From contig JABCZH010000016.1 of NCBI GenBank assembly GCA_013289795.1, positions 1 to 64,000 on the forward strand: a stretch of 64,000 nucleotides of DNA. The letters are read 5' to 3'. Source of the stretch: Acidobacteriota bacterium (lineage in GTDB: Bacteria; Acidobacteriota; Terriglobia; Terriglobales; Acidobacteriaceae). Within the stretch, counting starts at the first letter, position 1. Every line of letters begins with the position of its first letter. The position numbers and the translations under genes were made by a program. This document shows, piece after piece, positions 45,130-54,392 of this stretch. A model generated the notes under the pieces. The model made no database searches. It saw nothing but the letters and a program-made list of their open reading frames with translations, and was not told the DNA's origin.

Positions 45130-45900
45130 CTAGAGTACGCGCACTTCGTTTCGTAGTTTGTCCACCAGCTTCTTGGCAATTTCGGCGGCCGGGCCTTCCA
45201 GAAACTGTGTCTGTTTAGTCTTCTGGGGAACGTAGAGCCGCTCGATCTTTTGCAGGTTGGTGCTTAACGCCGATTGCACATCCGCCATCGCAACCTTGCG
45301 CAGGGGCTTATTCTTGGCCTGCTTGATGCCGATCAAGGTCGCGTAGCGCAATTTGTTGATACCGGATTGAATCGTCAGAACCGCTGGCAGCGGCATGTCC
45401 ACGAACTGGAAGAATCCGGCTTCGAGTTCGCGTTTGACGCGAATTCCGGCGTCGTTCTTTTCGATGTGCATGATGATGGTGGCGTGCGGCCAGCCCAGCA
45501 GTTCGGCGAGAACCACACCGGTTTGTGCGTAACCGTAGTCATCGGATTGCAGACCGGTAAAGATCAGGTCGAACTGCTCCTCTTTGACGGCCGCCGCGAA
45601 GGCGCGGGCGGTGTTGAGAGCATCAAGGCCAACGAAAGCGTTGTCTTCGAGGTGGATGGCGCGGTCAGCACCTTTGGCCAAGGCTTCGCGCAAAACCTGC
45701 TGGGAGCGAGCGGGGCCGGAGGTGATGACGACAACTTCTCCGCCATGTTTCTCTTTTTGGCGGAGCGCTTCTTCCAGCGCATAGGCGTCTGGTTCGTTGA
45801 CTTCGTAAGAAACGTCTTCCCGGATCCAGGTGCCCGACTCGTTCAACTTGAGCGGCGCGTCTTTCTGCGGCACCTGCTTCATGCAGACCAGAATCTTCAA
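45130..45900 (-). CDS. etfB: electron transfer flavoprotein beta subunit
   Basis: A 256-residue ETF beta chain. MKILVCMKQVPQKDAPLKLN is the family start; the AMP-binding and partner-recognition region GLQSDDYGYAQTGVVLAELL and the LTIQSGINKLRYATLIGIKQ loop (equivalent to the recognition loop) are intact. First gene of the operon; about 57 bases separate it from etfA, including a CAGTT word repeat near 45100. Confidence 0.95.
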   Translation of the reverse strand: MKILVCMKQVPQKDAPLKLNESGTWIREDVSYEVNEPDAYALEEALRQKEKHGGEVVVITSGPARSQQVLREALAKGADRAIHLEDNAFVGLDALNTARAFAAAVKEEQFDLIFTGLQSDDYGYAQTGVVLAELLGWPHATIIMHIEKNDAGIRVKRELEAGFFQFVDMPLPAVLTIQSGINKLRYATLIGIKQAKNKPLRKVAMADVQSALSTNLQKIERLYVPQKTKQTQFLEGPAAEIAKKLVDKLRNEVRVL

Positions 45901-46001
45901 GGAACACTCCTGAGACGTCGCAAAGAACGGTCTCTACAGATACACAGTCATTGGCAGACCAGTCAGTATAAATGAGCGGAACGGAACTGAGGAAACGCCG
46001 G

Positions 46002-46235
46002 TTACTCGGTGAACACAACCGACTGCACGCCGGAAATCTCGAAGCGCTTGCGGCAGCGGAGGTTCTTGCAGGCCATCATGTCATCTTTGCGGAGCATGTA
46101 GGAGCGGGCTTTGGCGAACTTGGCGCGATCGCGGTCGTCCCCGCGGCCCGGGAGTTGCCTTTTCTTGGTGCGCACAAACCAGGTGATTTCGTATTCCCCG
46201 GACTGCTGGCAGTGGGGACAGTTCAGGTTCGCCAT
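46002..46235 (-). CDS. small zinc-ribbon protein
   Basis: A 77-residue protein if started at the ATG at 46235, which is preceded by AGGA eight bases upstream; the frame could extend to 46277, but that end lies against a repeat block. A Cys4 zinc ribbon is formed by CPHC near the N-terminus and CKNLRC near the C-terminus, with a basic middle. Likely nucleic-acid or ribosome associated; not recognised further. Confidence 0.55.
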   Translation of the reverse strand: MANLNCPHCQQSGEYEITWFVRTKKRQLPGRGDDRDRAKFAKARSYMLRKDDMMACKNLRCRKRFEISGVQSVVFTE

Positions 46236-46280
46236 CTTCTTTTCCTGGCGCTCGTCGAAAAAGTCGCGTTCGTCCATAGC

Positions 46281-46315
46281 GGTCGTTGGTCGTTCGTCGT
46301 TGGTCGTCGGTCGGG
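46281..46315. repeat. reiterated-word block, GTCGTTGG family
   Basis: GGTCGTTGGTCGTTCGTCGT followed by TGGTCGTCGGTCGGG, the same word family as at 36703-36794, here without an obvious complementary arm. Confidence 0.5.
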
Positions 46316-46379
46316 CCCCAACGGCTTACCCTTGATTATTGCACGTCAGCCGCAGGTCAGGTGTGGCAAGATGTGAATT

Positions 46380-46544
46380 ATGCGCAGGAAGAAGAAGCCA
46401 AAAACATTTCGGGCGGTCGAGGCGGTGAAGGCGATGGCACGGGAGCGAATAGGCGCGCCTAAGGCGTCGCAAGTGGTCGTAGGCCGGAAGAAGAAGGACG
46501 AAAAGCACAAGCCGACGCTGGAGCGGCTTTTGGGTGAGGAATGA
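46380..46544 (+). CDS. small basic protein, 54 residues
   Basis: Read by hand: ATG at 46380, TGA at 46542-46544. The product starts MRRKKKPKTFRAVEAVKAMA and continues with a Lys-rich middle to LERLLGEE. It is strongly basic with an amphipathic helix, has no codon breaks, and resembles short conserved proteins I associate with Acidobacteriota genomes. No clear ribosome site is visible (GTGGCAAG is nearest). Function unknown. Confidence 0.45.
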   Translation: MRRKKKPKTFRAVEAVKAMARERIGAPKASQVVVGRKKKDEKHKPTLERLLGEE

Positions 46545-46574
46545 ACAGACCACCGTAAGAGTCCCGCGCCGGAA

Positions 46575-46976
46575 CTACGGCGTCGTCGTGGGGCAATTGT
46601 TTATGCTAGGCCCGTCCACCGTCACGCTCGTCGTGCCCGTGATCACGTTCCCCGTAGGGTCATTCGTCGTCAGGCTCGCCGTAACCGTGGAAACCCCACA
46701 GTTAGTATTCGGAGTAACCTTGCCAGCGCTCGTGACCTGTGCCACCAACGTGACCGACGACGCCCAGGTAACCTGGCTGGTGAGGTCTTTGGTGGCCGGA
46801 GGATGCTCGTAGACACCCGTAGCCGTGAGTTGGGCAAAGAGCGCGGGATCCGCCGCGCCAAAGACAACGGCGGCAGGGGTGACATTGATTGACAGGAGAT
46901 GTTGGTTACTCCCACAACTGGGGAGCAGCGTTGCCGCTGCCCAAATCGCGACCAATCCAGACCACTTGTGCCTCAT
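46575..46976 (-). CDS. small Ig-like lipoprotein
   Basis: A 133-residue lipoprotein: signal SGLVAIWAAATLLPSC with Cys21. A single BIG2-like domain follows (LLSINVTPAAVVFGAADPAL, DLTSQVTWASSVTLV, STVTASLTTNDPTGN). Same style as the larger Ig lipoproteins in this window. Ends 30 bases from the convergent small basic gene. Confidence 0.65.
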   Translation of the reverse strand: MRHKWSGLVAIWAAATLLPSCGSNQHLLSINVTPAAVVFGAADPALFAQLTATGVYEHPPATKDLTSQVTWASSVTLVAQVTSAGKVTPNTNCGVSTVTASLTTNDPTGNVITGTTSVTVDGPSINNCPTTTP

Positions 46977-47072
46977 GGCTGCTCCTGGACAACCGTTCTG
47001 CCGGCCTCAGGGAAATCTATTGAAAGTCGTGGCCGAAATCAATAGCGCCTTTGTTACCCGCCGATCTTGGAC

Positions 47073-48107
47073 CTAGCCCTTAACCGTTTCCGCCACAAAC
47101 CCAGCGAACCGCCTGACATCCGCTTCCGTGGTATCGAATGAGCACATCCAGCGCACCACCGACTCCTCTTCGCTCCACACGTAAAAGAAGTAACGTTTCT
47201 GCAGTTTGGCGATCGCCCGTCGCGGGATCTGCGCGAATACTCCATTCGCTTCCACCGAGTAAACGACCTTTACTCCAGAAATCCTGCCAACTTCTTTCTT
47301 CAGTAGAGCCGCCATGCGATTGGCATGTTGAGCGTTTTTCTTCCACAAGCCGTCCGACAACAGCGCTTCCAATTGTGCCGAGATAAAGCGCATTTTGGAA
47401 GCAAGCTGCATGCCCTGCTTGCGCATGTACAGGAAGTCGGTCGCCAGTGTCTTGTCGAAGAAGACGACTGCCTCCGCGCCCATGGCGCCGTTCTTGGTCC
47501 CGCCGAAAGATAAAACATCGACACCCAAGTCCCGTGTGGCTTGGCGCAGGTTCAATCCCAAGCTGACCGCCGCGTTGGCGATGCGGGCCCCGTCCATGTG
47601 CAGAAACATGTCTCGGTCGTGGGCAAAACGGGCCAGGTCGCGAATCTCCTTCGGCTCGTAGACCGTCCCCAATTCGGTGGCTTGAGTGATGGAAATGACC
47701 TTCGGCTGAACGTGGTGCTGGTCGCCGATGCCATGGTAAGCGTGGCTGACCGACTCGACTGTCAGCTTGCCGTCCGGCGCATCGATGAGAACCAGTTTGC
47801 AGCCGGTAAACTTTTCCGGAGCGCCGCATTCGTCGGTATGAATGTGTGCCGCATCGGTGCAAATTACCGCGTGGAAGGACTCGGTCAGCGCCTTCAGGCT
47901 CAGGCAATTGGCCGCCGTGCCGTTGAACACAATGAAGACTTCCGCGTCCGCCCCGAAGTGCTGCTTGAACTTAGCGACCGCCCTTCGGGTATGGGGATCG
48001 TCGCCATAACCCACCGCGTGCCCGGTGTTCGCCCGGGCAACTGCTTGCAACACATCGGGATGGATACCGGCGTTATTGTCGCTGGCGAAGCTGCGGGCGG
48101 GTTTCAT
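47073..48107 (-). CDS. ltaE: low-specificity threonine aldolase family enzyme
   Basis: A 344-residue PLP enzyme that cleaves threonine/allo-threonine to glycine and acetaldehyde. The PLP lysine is Lys205 in LSFGGTKNGAMG. SFASDNNAGIHPDVLQAVA, FNGTAANCLSLKAL and MFLHMDGARIANA are fold-type I landmarks. Complete length, clean ATG. The gene symbol follows the family; substrate specificity is not proven. Confidence 0.85.
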   Translation of the reverse strand: MKPARSFASDNNAGIHPDVLQAVARANTGHAVGYGDDPHTRRAVAKFKQHFGADAEVFIVFNGTAANCLSLKALTESFHAVICTDAAHIHTDECGAPEKFTGCKLVLIDAPDGKLTVESVSHAYHGIGDQHHVQPKVISITQATELGTVYEPKEIRDLARFAHDRDMFLHMDGARIANAAVSLGLNLRQATRDLGVDVLSFGGTKNGAMGAEAVVFFDKTLATDFLYMRKQGMQLASKMRFISAQLEALLSDGLWKKNAQHANRMAALLKKEVGRISGVKVVYSVEANGVFAQIPRRAIAKLQKRYFFYVWSEEESVVRWMCSFDTTEADVRRFAGFVAETVKG

Positions 48108-48256
48108 GGCACCAATAATGTAGCAGAGGTATTCAGCCCGGAATGATAACTTTCTCTTTCTTTTCCAGTCTAACCGGGCCTGATTGAAATGATTTTGGCA
48201 GCCGGGGAAGGCCTGCTAAAGGTTTCGGCTTCAAGCCTCGAAGAATTCAGGGTTAC

Positions 48257-49399
48257 GTGGTAGGGTACTGGGGAATGCCGCAAGACTGGTCCACTTCCGC
48301 CGAAGAGAACAAGCTTGTTCGGGCACTGGGTCTGGGCTGTCTGCTGGTCGCCGCCATGGTGTCAGCAGCGTGCAGCAACGCGTCGGTCAAGGGCGCATCC
48401 CCACAGGACGTTCCCAGCATCCCGGTCAAGATCGAAGTCGCCCGCTCCGTTCCCCTCAGCGATACGACCGAATACGTCGCCACGCTGAAATCCCGCGACT
48501 CCGCCATCCTGATGCCGCAGGTCGAGGGACAGATCACCGAGATACGGGTGCGCTCCGGTGATCATATTTCTGCGGGCGCGATCATGATGCAGATCGATCC
48601 CGCCAAACAGCAAGCCACCGTGACCAGCCAGGAGAATGCCAAGGCGGCACAGTTGGCCAACTTGAAACTGTCGCAACAACAATATGAGCGTACCAGCGGA
48701 CTCTATGCCGCGGGCGTGGTCAGCAAGCAGGACCTCGATCAGGCTAAAGCCGCGCTGGACGCGGCTCAGGCGCAGTTGCAGTCTATGGACGCACAAGTCC
48801 GCGAGCAGCAAGTGCAGCTTCATTACTACAACGTGGTTGCGCTCTGGGCCGGAATCGTGGGCGACATTCCGGTCCGCGTGGGCGATCGCGTGACCACCAC
48901 GACCATGCTCACCACGGTGGACAAGCCCGGCAGTCTCGAGGCCTACATTTACGTTCCGGTCGAGAAGTCTTCTCAACTCAAGGCAGACATGCCGGTACAA
49001 ATTGTCGACGGTACAGGCAATGTGATGGCCGACAGCCGAGTCAGTTTTCTTTCGCCGCAAGTGGACAACACCACCCAGACGGTGCTGGTGAAGGCGCGCA
49101 TTGCCAACAACGAAGACAAGCTGCGCAATCTGCAGTTCATTCGCGCCCGCATGATCTGGGGAACGCGTCAGGGCCCGGTGGTTCCAGTGCTGGCGGTTAC
49201 GCGAATCGGAGGGCAGTATTTCGCGTTTGTAGCGGAAGACCAGAATGGAAAGCTGGTGGCGCACCAGAAGCCACTGCGGGTCGGCGAGATGGTCGGTAAT
49301 GACTATGTGGTGCTGGAAGGCATCAAGCCGGGCGACAAAGTGATTGTTTCCGGAACCCAGTTTCTGGTGGATGGAGCGCAGGTGGCCCCGCAAGGTTAG
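48257..49399 (+). CDS. RND efflux periplasmic adaptor (AcrA/MexA type) lipoprotein
   Basis: About 380 residues, starting at GTG 48257 or ATG 48275. A lipobox (AMVSAAC) anchors it to the inner membrane. Lipoyl half-motifs (AILMPQVEGQITEIRVRSGD; IVGDIPVRVGDRV) flank a coiled-coil hairpin (NAKAAQLANLKLSQQQYERT to AKAALDAAQAQLQSMDAQVR). A beta-barrel and membrane-proximal domain follow. It would link the pump encoded next to an outer-membrane channel; no TolC-type gene is present here. Confidence 0.9.
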   Translation: MVGYWGMPQDWSTSAEENKLVRALGLGCLLVAAMVSAACSNASVKGASPQDVPSIPVKIEVARSVPLSDTTEYVATLKSRDSAILMPQVEGQITEIRVRSGDHISAGAIMMQIDPAKQQATVTSQENAKAAQLANLKLSQQQYERTSGLYAAGVVSKQDLDQAKAALDAAQAQLQSMDAQVREQQVQLHYYNVVALWAGIVGDIPVRVGDRVTTTTMLTTVDKPGSLEAYIYVPVEKSSQLKADMPVQIVDGTGNVMADSRVSFLSPQVDNTTQTVLVKARIANNEDKLRNLQFIRARMIWGTRQGPVVPVLAVTRIGGQYFAFVAEDQNGKLVAHQKPLRVGEMVGNDYVVLEGIKPGDKVIVSGTQFLVDGAQVAPQG

Positions 49400-49457
49400 T
49401 TTCTGGTTTCTAGAATGTGAAGGACCAGAAGCTGGAAACTAGAAGCTAGAAGCTCGC

Positions 49458-52400
49458 ATGTTTGTTGATTTCTTCATTCGTCGTCCGGTTTTCGCGACTG
49501 TCTGCGCTCTGCTGATCATCCTGGCGGGCGCGGCAGTGATCCCCACTCTGCCGGTCTCGCAATTCCCCGACCTCGCACCGCCGCAGGTTTCGGTGTCCAG
49601 CGGATATACCGGCGCTAGCGCGCAGACCGTCGAGTCTGCGGTCACCATCCCGCTCGAACAGCAGATTAACGGCGCGCAGGGGATGAAATATCTGACTTCA
49701 ACCAGCGGGAACGACGGCTCCAGTTCCATCACCGCAACCTTCGAACTGGATCGCGACCCCGACCTTGCCGCCGTCGATATTCAAAATCGCGTGAACACAG
49801 CCCTCGGACGGCTGCCGGCCGCGGTCAAGACGACTGGCGTCACGGTGGCCAAGTCGTCGCAGAACTTTGTGCTGGGGGCGGCGGTGTATTCCCCGGACGG
49901 CCGTTACACACCGCTCTTTATGAGCAACTACCTGGACGTCTACGTGAGAGACACGCTCAAGCGCGTGCCCGGAGTTGCCGACGTCTTTGTCTTCGGCGAG
50001 CGCAAGTATTCCATGCGGTTGTGGCTCGATCCCGTGCGCATGGCGAGCCGCGCACTGACCGCGACCGACGTGGTCAACGCTCTTCAAGAGCAGAACGTGG
50101 AAGTGGCCGCCGGGCAGGTGGGACAGCCGCCGATCAAGACGGGGCAACAGTTCCAGATCAGTGTCCGCGCTGTGGGCCGGCTTAGCGAACCGGTGCAGTT
50201 CGAGGACATCATTCTAAAAACCAACGCTGACGGCACGCTGGTGCGGCTGAAAGACGTTGGCCGAGCCGAACTCGGGGCCGAGGATTACAGCTCGGACCTG
50301 GTTTATAACGGGCACGATTCCGTGGGCATCGGTGTCACACAGCTCTCCACCGCCAACGCCATCGATGTGGACCACAAGATTCTCGCCGAACTGGACCGGC
50401 TCTCCAAGCGCTTCCCGCCGGGGATGGTCTATGAGAACGCTTTTGACACTACCGAAGCGGTCACGGAATCAATCCAGGACGTGCTCACGACGCTGGTCGA
50501 AGCCATCGTGCTGGTGATTTTGGTGATCTTCATCTTTCTCGAAGATTGGCGCAGCACCATCATTCCAGCGGTTACGATTCCAGTCTCGTTGATTGGGACA
50601 TTCGCCTTCGTCAAGTTGCTGAATTTCTCGGTCAATACACTAACTCTCTTCGGCATAACGCTAGCGACGGGGCTGGTGGTGGACGATGCCATCGTAGTGA
50701 TCGAGAACATCGAACGCCATATCCAGGAGGGTGAAGCCGACCCCCACAAGGCGGCATCCGTCGCCATGAAAGAAGTCGCGGGTGCGGTGATTGCGACTTC
50801 CCTGGTTCTGGTCGCCGTGTTTGTTCCGGTAGCATTTTTCCCGGGCACCACCGGGATACTGTTCCGCCAGTTCGCGCTCACCATCGCGTTCTCGATTTCC
50901 ATTTCGGCGTTCAACGCTCTGACCCTGACACCGGCTCTTTCGGCAATTCTGCTGGGCCGCACCCATGGCGGGAAGATCTGGCTTTTCCGTGGAGTGGACA
51001 GGGTCGTCGGCGCAGTTACGAATGGATACCAAGCTTCTCTGCGCGCTTTCCTAAGGTTCCGTATGGCGGCGGTAGTGCTGTTTTTTGTCGGGCTAGGCCT
51101 GACCTATTTCATTTTCCAGCGCGTGCCCAAAGGCTTCGTGCCTGAGGAAGACCAGGGTTGGTTTCTGATTGCGGTGCAGTCGCCACCCGGGGCTTCCACA
51201 GAGTACACGCGCGCCATCGAAGATCAGATTACCGCGATCATGCGGAAAGACAACGACATTGAGAATATGTTCGCGATCACCGGATCGGGCGTCGCTGGAA
51301 ATGCTCCCAACCAGGGAGTGATTTATGTGGGGCTGCAGGGTTATTCCAAGCGCAAGGGCCCAGAGCATTCGGCAGATGCAGTAGTGAACCGTTTGCGCGA
51401 TCGGGTGTCGTCTATTTCGGGGGCGGTCGTACTGCCCTTCCTGCCCCCAGCCGTCAACGGACTCGGTCAGTTGGGTGGCTTCCAGTTCGAAGTGCAAGAC
51501 CAGAGTGGGCACACCCTGGAAGAACTGGCTAAGGTCACTCAAGAGATGGTGCAAAAGGGTGGCGCTCGCAAGGACCTCGCTGGCTTGTTTGCCAGTTTCA
51601 CCGCGGGAGATCCTCAGTTTCTGGTCACCATCGACCGTGAGAAGGCCAAGAGCTTGCATGTGCCGCTACAGCAGATCACTGACACTTTGGGCGTGTACAT
51701 GGGATCGGCGTACGTGAATGATTTCGACTTCAACAACCGGTCTTATCGGGTCTATGTGCAGGCCGACCAACAGTTCCGCGCCCAAGCCAGGGACATGAAG
51801 CAGTACTACGTGCGCTCCGACAACGGCGCGATGATTCCGTTGGACAATCTTGTCGCCATCTCCCAAACCGCGTCGCCGACTGTCATCAGCCATTACAATC
51901 TGTTTCGTTCCACTGAAATCGACGGATCGGCCGCGCCGGGTTTCAGCTCAGGGCAATCGATTGCGGCGATGGAAGACCTCAGCAAGAAAATTCTGCCCCA
52001 GGGATTTAACTACGAGTGGTCGGGGATTTCGCTCGAAGAGCTGGCTTCTGGCCGCACCACGTTCCTCCTTTTCGGCCTGGGAGTCCTGGTGGTTTACCTG
52101 ACGCTATCGGCGCAGTACGAGAGTTTCGTGCTGCCGTTCATCGTGTTGCTGGCGGTTCCTATGGCGATGCTGGGCGCTTTGCTGGCCCAGTCTTTACGCG
52201 GCTTACAAAATGACGTCTATTGCCAGATCGGACTGGTAATGCTGGTGGGGCTGGCCAGCAAGAACGCCATTCTGATCGTGGAATTCGCCGAGCAGTTGCG
52301 GCAACGCGGCATGCCGCTGGTAGAAGCGGCCATCGAAACCGCCAGAATTCGGCTACGACCCATTCTTATGACGTCGTTCGCATTCATCCTGGGCGTGGTG

Positions 52401-52601
52401 CCGCTGATGGTGGCGCATGGCGCTGGCCAGGAAGGCCGCCACTCCGTGGGAACGACAGTTTTCGGTGGCATGATTATGTCCACGGTGCTGAATCTGTTCT
52501 TCATCCCTGTGCTCTATCTGATCATTGAAGGCTGGCGCGAGGCACGCGGAGTCAAAGTCGGACACATGGTGCCGCAAGCTTCCGAGAGTCCGGGGGATTA
52601 A
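49458..52601 (+). CDS. RND multidrug efflux pump, HAE1 (AcrB/MexB) type
   Basis: A 1047-residue proton-driven pump. The start MFVDFFIRRPVFATVCALL is characteristic. The proton-relay Asp-Asp pair lies in TGLVVDDAIVVIENIERH (helix 4) and the matching Lys/Thr helix in LMLVGLASKNAILIVEFAE. Two large periplasmic loops and 12 helices are present at standard length. It follows its adaptor gene by 58 bases containing a reiterated CTAGAAGC-type word block. Substrates cannot be predicted. Confidence 0.95.
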   Translation: MFVDFFIRRPVFATVCALLIILAGAAVIPTLPVSQFPDLAPPQVSVSSGYTGASAQTVESAVTIPLEQQINGAQGMKYLTSTSGNDGSSSITATFELDRDPDLAAVDIQNRVNTALGRLPAAVKTTGVTVAKSSQNFVLGAAVYSPDGRYTPLFMSNYLDVYVRDTLKRVPGVADVFVFGERKYSMRLWLDPVRMASRALTATDVVNALQEQNVEVAAGQVGQPPIKTGQQFQISVRAVGRLSEPVQFEDIILKTNADGTLVRLKDVGRAELGAEDYSSDLVYNGHDSVGIGVTQLSTANAIDVDHKILAELDRLSKRFPPGMVYENAFDTTEAVTESIQDVLTTLVEAIVLVILVIFIFLEDWRSTIIPAVTIPVSLIGTFAFVKLLNFSVNTLTLFGITLATGLVVDDAIVVIENIERHIQEGEADPHKAASVAMKEVAGAVIATSLVLVAVFVPVAFFPGTTGILFRQFALTIAFSISISAFNALTLTPALSAILLGRTHGGKIWLFRGVDRVVGAVTNGYQASLRAFLRFRMAAVVLFFVGLGLTYFIFQRVPKGFVPEEDQGWFLIAVQSPPGASTEYTRAIEDQITAIMRKDNDIENMFAITGSGVAGNAPNQGVIYVGLQGYSKRKGPEHSADAVVNRLRDRVSSISGAVVLPFLPPAVNGLGQLGGFQFEVQDQSGHTLEELAKVTQEMVQKGGARKDLAGLFASFTAGDPQFLVTIDREKAKSLHVPLQQITDTLGVYMGSAYVNDFDFNNRSYRVYVQADQQFRAQARDMKQYYVRSDNGAMIPLDNLVAISQTASPTVISHYNLFRSTEIDGSAAPGFSSGQSIAAMEDLSKKILPQGFNYEWSGISLEELASGRTTFLLFGLGVLVVYLTLSAQYESFVLPFIVLLAVPMAMLGALLAQSLRGLQNDVYCQIGLVMLVGLASKNAILIVEFAEQLRQRGMPLVEAAIETARIRLRPILMTSFAFILGVVPLMVAHGAGQEGRHSVGTTVFGGMIMSTVLNLFFIPVLYLIIEGWREARGVKVGHMVPQASESPGD

Positions 52602-52611
52602 CAATTTCAGC

Positions 52612-52646
52612 TGTCCTCTGTGTCACTCTGTGTCCTCTGTGGTTGA
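52612..52646. repeat. reiterated-word block, CTCTGTG family
   Basis: Tandem words TGTCCTCTGTGTCACTCTGT and GTCCTCTGTGGTTGAC lie between the pump gene and the CRTAC1 gene. The same words occur at 38217-38241 and, in complement, at 59152-59180. Confidence 0.5.
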
Positions 52647-52688
52647 CTTCTTTGCCGCAAGTCAGACGGACTATAATTCTCACTCCCC

Positions 52689-54392
52689 ATGCGCACACTC
52701 CCCCACTTGGTTCTAGTCCTCGCGTTTCCATACATTGTGTTGAGCCAGGCTGCTCCGCCCGCTCCCCCGCTCCCCAAGTTTGTCGACGTCGGCCAACAAG
52801 CCGGCTTGACTGTCTCCCACATCTCGTCGCCGGAAAAGCACTACATTGTCGAATCCATGAGCGGCGGCGCAGGACTGATCGACTGCGACAACGACGGCAA
52901 ACTCGACATCATCACCGTGAACGGCTCTACGGTCGAGCGTTTCAAGGCGGGTGGCGATCCCATGATCACGCTCTATCACCAGGAGGATGGTTTCAAATTC
53001 ACCGATATCACCAAATCTGCTGGCCTTACTCGCAAAGGCTGGGGGATGGGAGTTGCCGTTGCCGATTACGACAATGACGGCCTGCCTGATATCTACGTCA
53101 CCGGATACGGCGGCAACGCCCTCTATCACAATCTCGGCAATTGTAAGTTTGAGGATGTTACCGAAAAGGCCGGAGTAGCCGGAGGAGGGTTCAGCACTGG
53201 CGCGGCCTGGGGCGACTATGATCGCGACGGACATGTGGACTTGTTTGTGTCGCGCTACGTTCATTTTGACGTTGACCACCTGCCCGATTTCGGCAGGAAC
53301 GAGAAGAATTGCAGCTTCAAGGGAATCCCAGTGCAGTGCGGGCCGTGGGGGATGCTGGGCGAGTCCGACTTGCTTTATCACAATCGCGGCGATGGAACAT
53401 TCGAGGAAGTCTCCAAGAAAGCAGGCGTGGATGATCCCAATAAGTATTACGGCCTGGGTGTGATCTGGGGGGACTACGACAATGACGGCTGGCCGGATCT
53501 GTACGTCGCCAACGATTCCGGGCCGAACTACCTCTATCACAATAAGCATGACGGCACTTTCGAGGATGTCGGCATGCTGTCGGGAGCAGCGGTTAGCCCT
53601 GATGGTCTTGAACAGGGATCGATGGGGGTGGATTGGGGCGACTATTTGCACGAAGGCCGCCTCTCGATGTTCGTGACCAACTTCACCGAGCAGCCTGATG
53701 CGCTGTATCGCAACCTTGGAGCGCGGGGATTCTCGGATGTGAGCTACGCCGCGAAACTGGCGCGGCCCACTTACGCCATGGTCGGCTGGGGAACCGGATT
53801 CATCGACGTAGACAACGACGGCTGGCTAGACCTGTTCATCGCCAACGGGCACGTGTATCCACAGATGGATCAGGTCCACGGAACCGCGCCTTATCGCGAA
53901 CCCATGCAGCTATTCCGCAATTTGCGCGACGGTACTTTTGAAGATATCTCAAGCGTACTGGCATCGATTCCGGAGGCATCGCGTCGAGGGGCCGCGTTCG
54001 GCGACCTCAACAACGACGGCAGGGGTGACGTGGTCCTGGTGAACACCGATGGACCTCCTACTTTGTTGCTGAATGAAACTGAGAACAAGAACCACCGCGT
54101 GCTGTTCAAGTTGGCCGGCAGCAAGAGCAACAAAGCTGCAATCGGTGCGCGGGTAACCGTAAGAGCTGGAAAGCTGGTTCAGATGAGCGAAGTCCGCGGC
54201 GGTGGCAGTTATCTGTCGCAGAACGACCTGCGACTGCATTTCGGCCTGGGCGCCGCATCCGCAATGGACGAAGTCGAAATCAAATGGCCGAGCGGGAAGG
54301 TCGAGATCTTGCATGACGTTCGCCCAGATTTCATCTACACCGTGGTCGAGGGTTCGGGGATTCAGGGAAAGCTGGCACTCCCGCCGTTGTGA
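52689..54392 (+). CDS. CRTAC1-family secreted protein: FG-GAP repeats plus ASPIC/UnbV domain
   Basis: A 567-residue exported protein (signal LPHLVLVLAFPYIVLSQA). Several FG-GAP/VCBS repeats carry calcium loops such as DCDNDGKLDI, DYDNDGLPDIYVTGYGG, DYDNDGWPDLYVANDSG and DVDNDGWLDLFIANG, predicting a beta-propeller. The C-terminal ASPIC/UnbV domain is ARVTVRAGKLVQMSEVRGGG through VEIKWPSGKVEIL. Extracellular binding role likely. Its stop overlaps the start of the next gene by four bases. Confidence 0.88.
   Translation: MRTLPHLVLVLAFPYIVLSQAAPPAPPLPKFVDVGQQAGLTVSHISSPEKHYIVESMSGGAGLIDCDNDGKLDIITVNGSTVERFKAGGDPMITLYHQEDGFKFTDITKSAGLTRKGWGMGVAVADYDNDGLPDIYVTGYGGNALYHNLGNCKFEDVTEKAGVAGGGFSTGAAWGDYDRDGHVDLFVSRYVHFDVDHLPDFGRNEKNCSFKGIPVQCGPWGMLGESDLLYHNRGDGTFEEVSKKAGVDDPNKYYGLGVIWGDYDNDGWPDLYVANDSGPNYLYHNKHDGTFEDVGMLSGAAVSPDGLEQGSMGVDWGDYLHEGRLSMFVTNFTEQPDALYRNLGARGFSDVSYAAKLARPTYAMVGWGTGFIDVDNDGWLDLFIANGHVYPQMDQVHGTAPYREPMQLFRNLRDGTFEDISSVLASIPEASRRGAAFGDLNNDGRGDVVLVNTDGPPTLLLNETENKNHRVLFKLAGSKSNKAAIGARVTVRAGKLVQMSEVRGGGSYLSQNDLRLHFGLGAASAMDEVEIKWPSGKVEILHDVRPDFIYTVVEGSGIQGKLALPPL

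Noticed and set aside
48362-49393. 343-codon minus-strand frame opposite the RND adaptor
   Set aside because: The His/Arg/Leu-rich composition and lack of motif mark it as a shadow of the adaptor gene.
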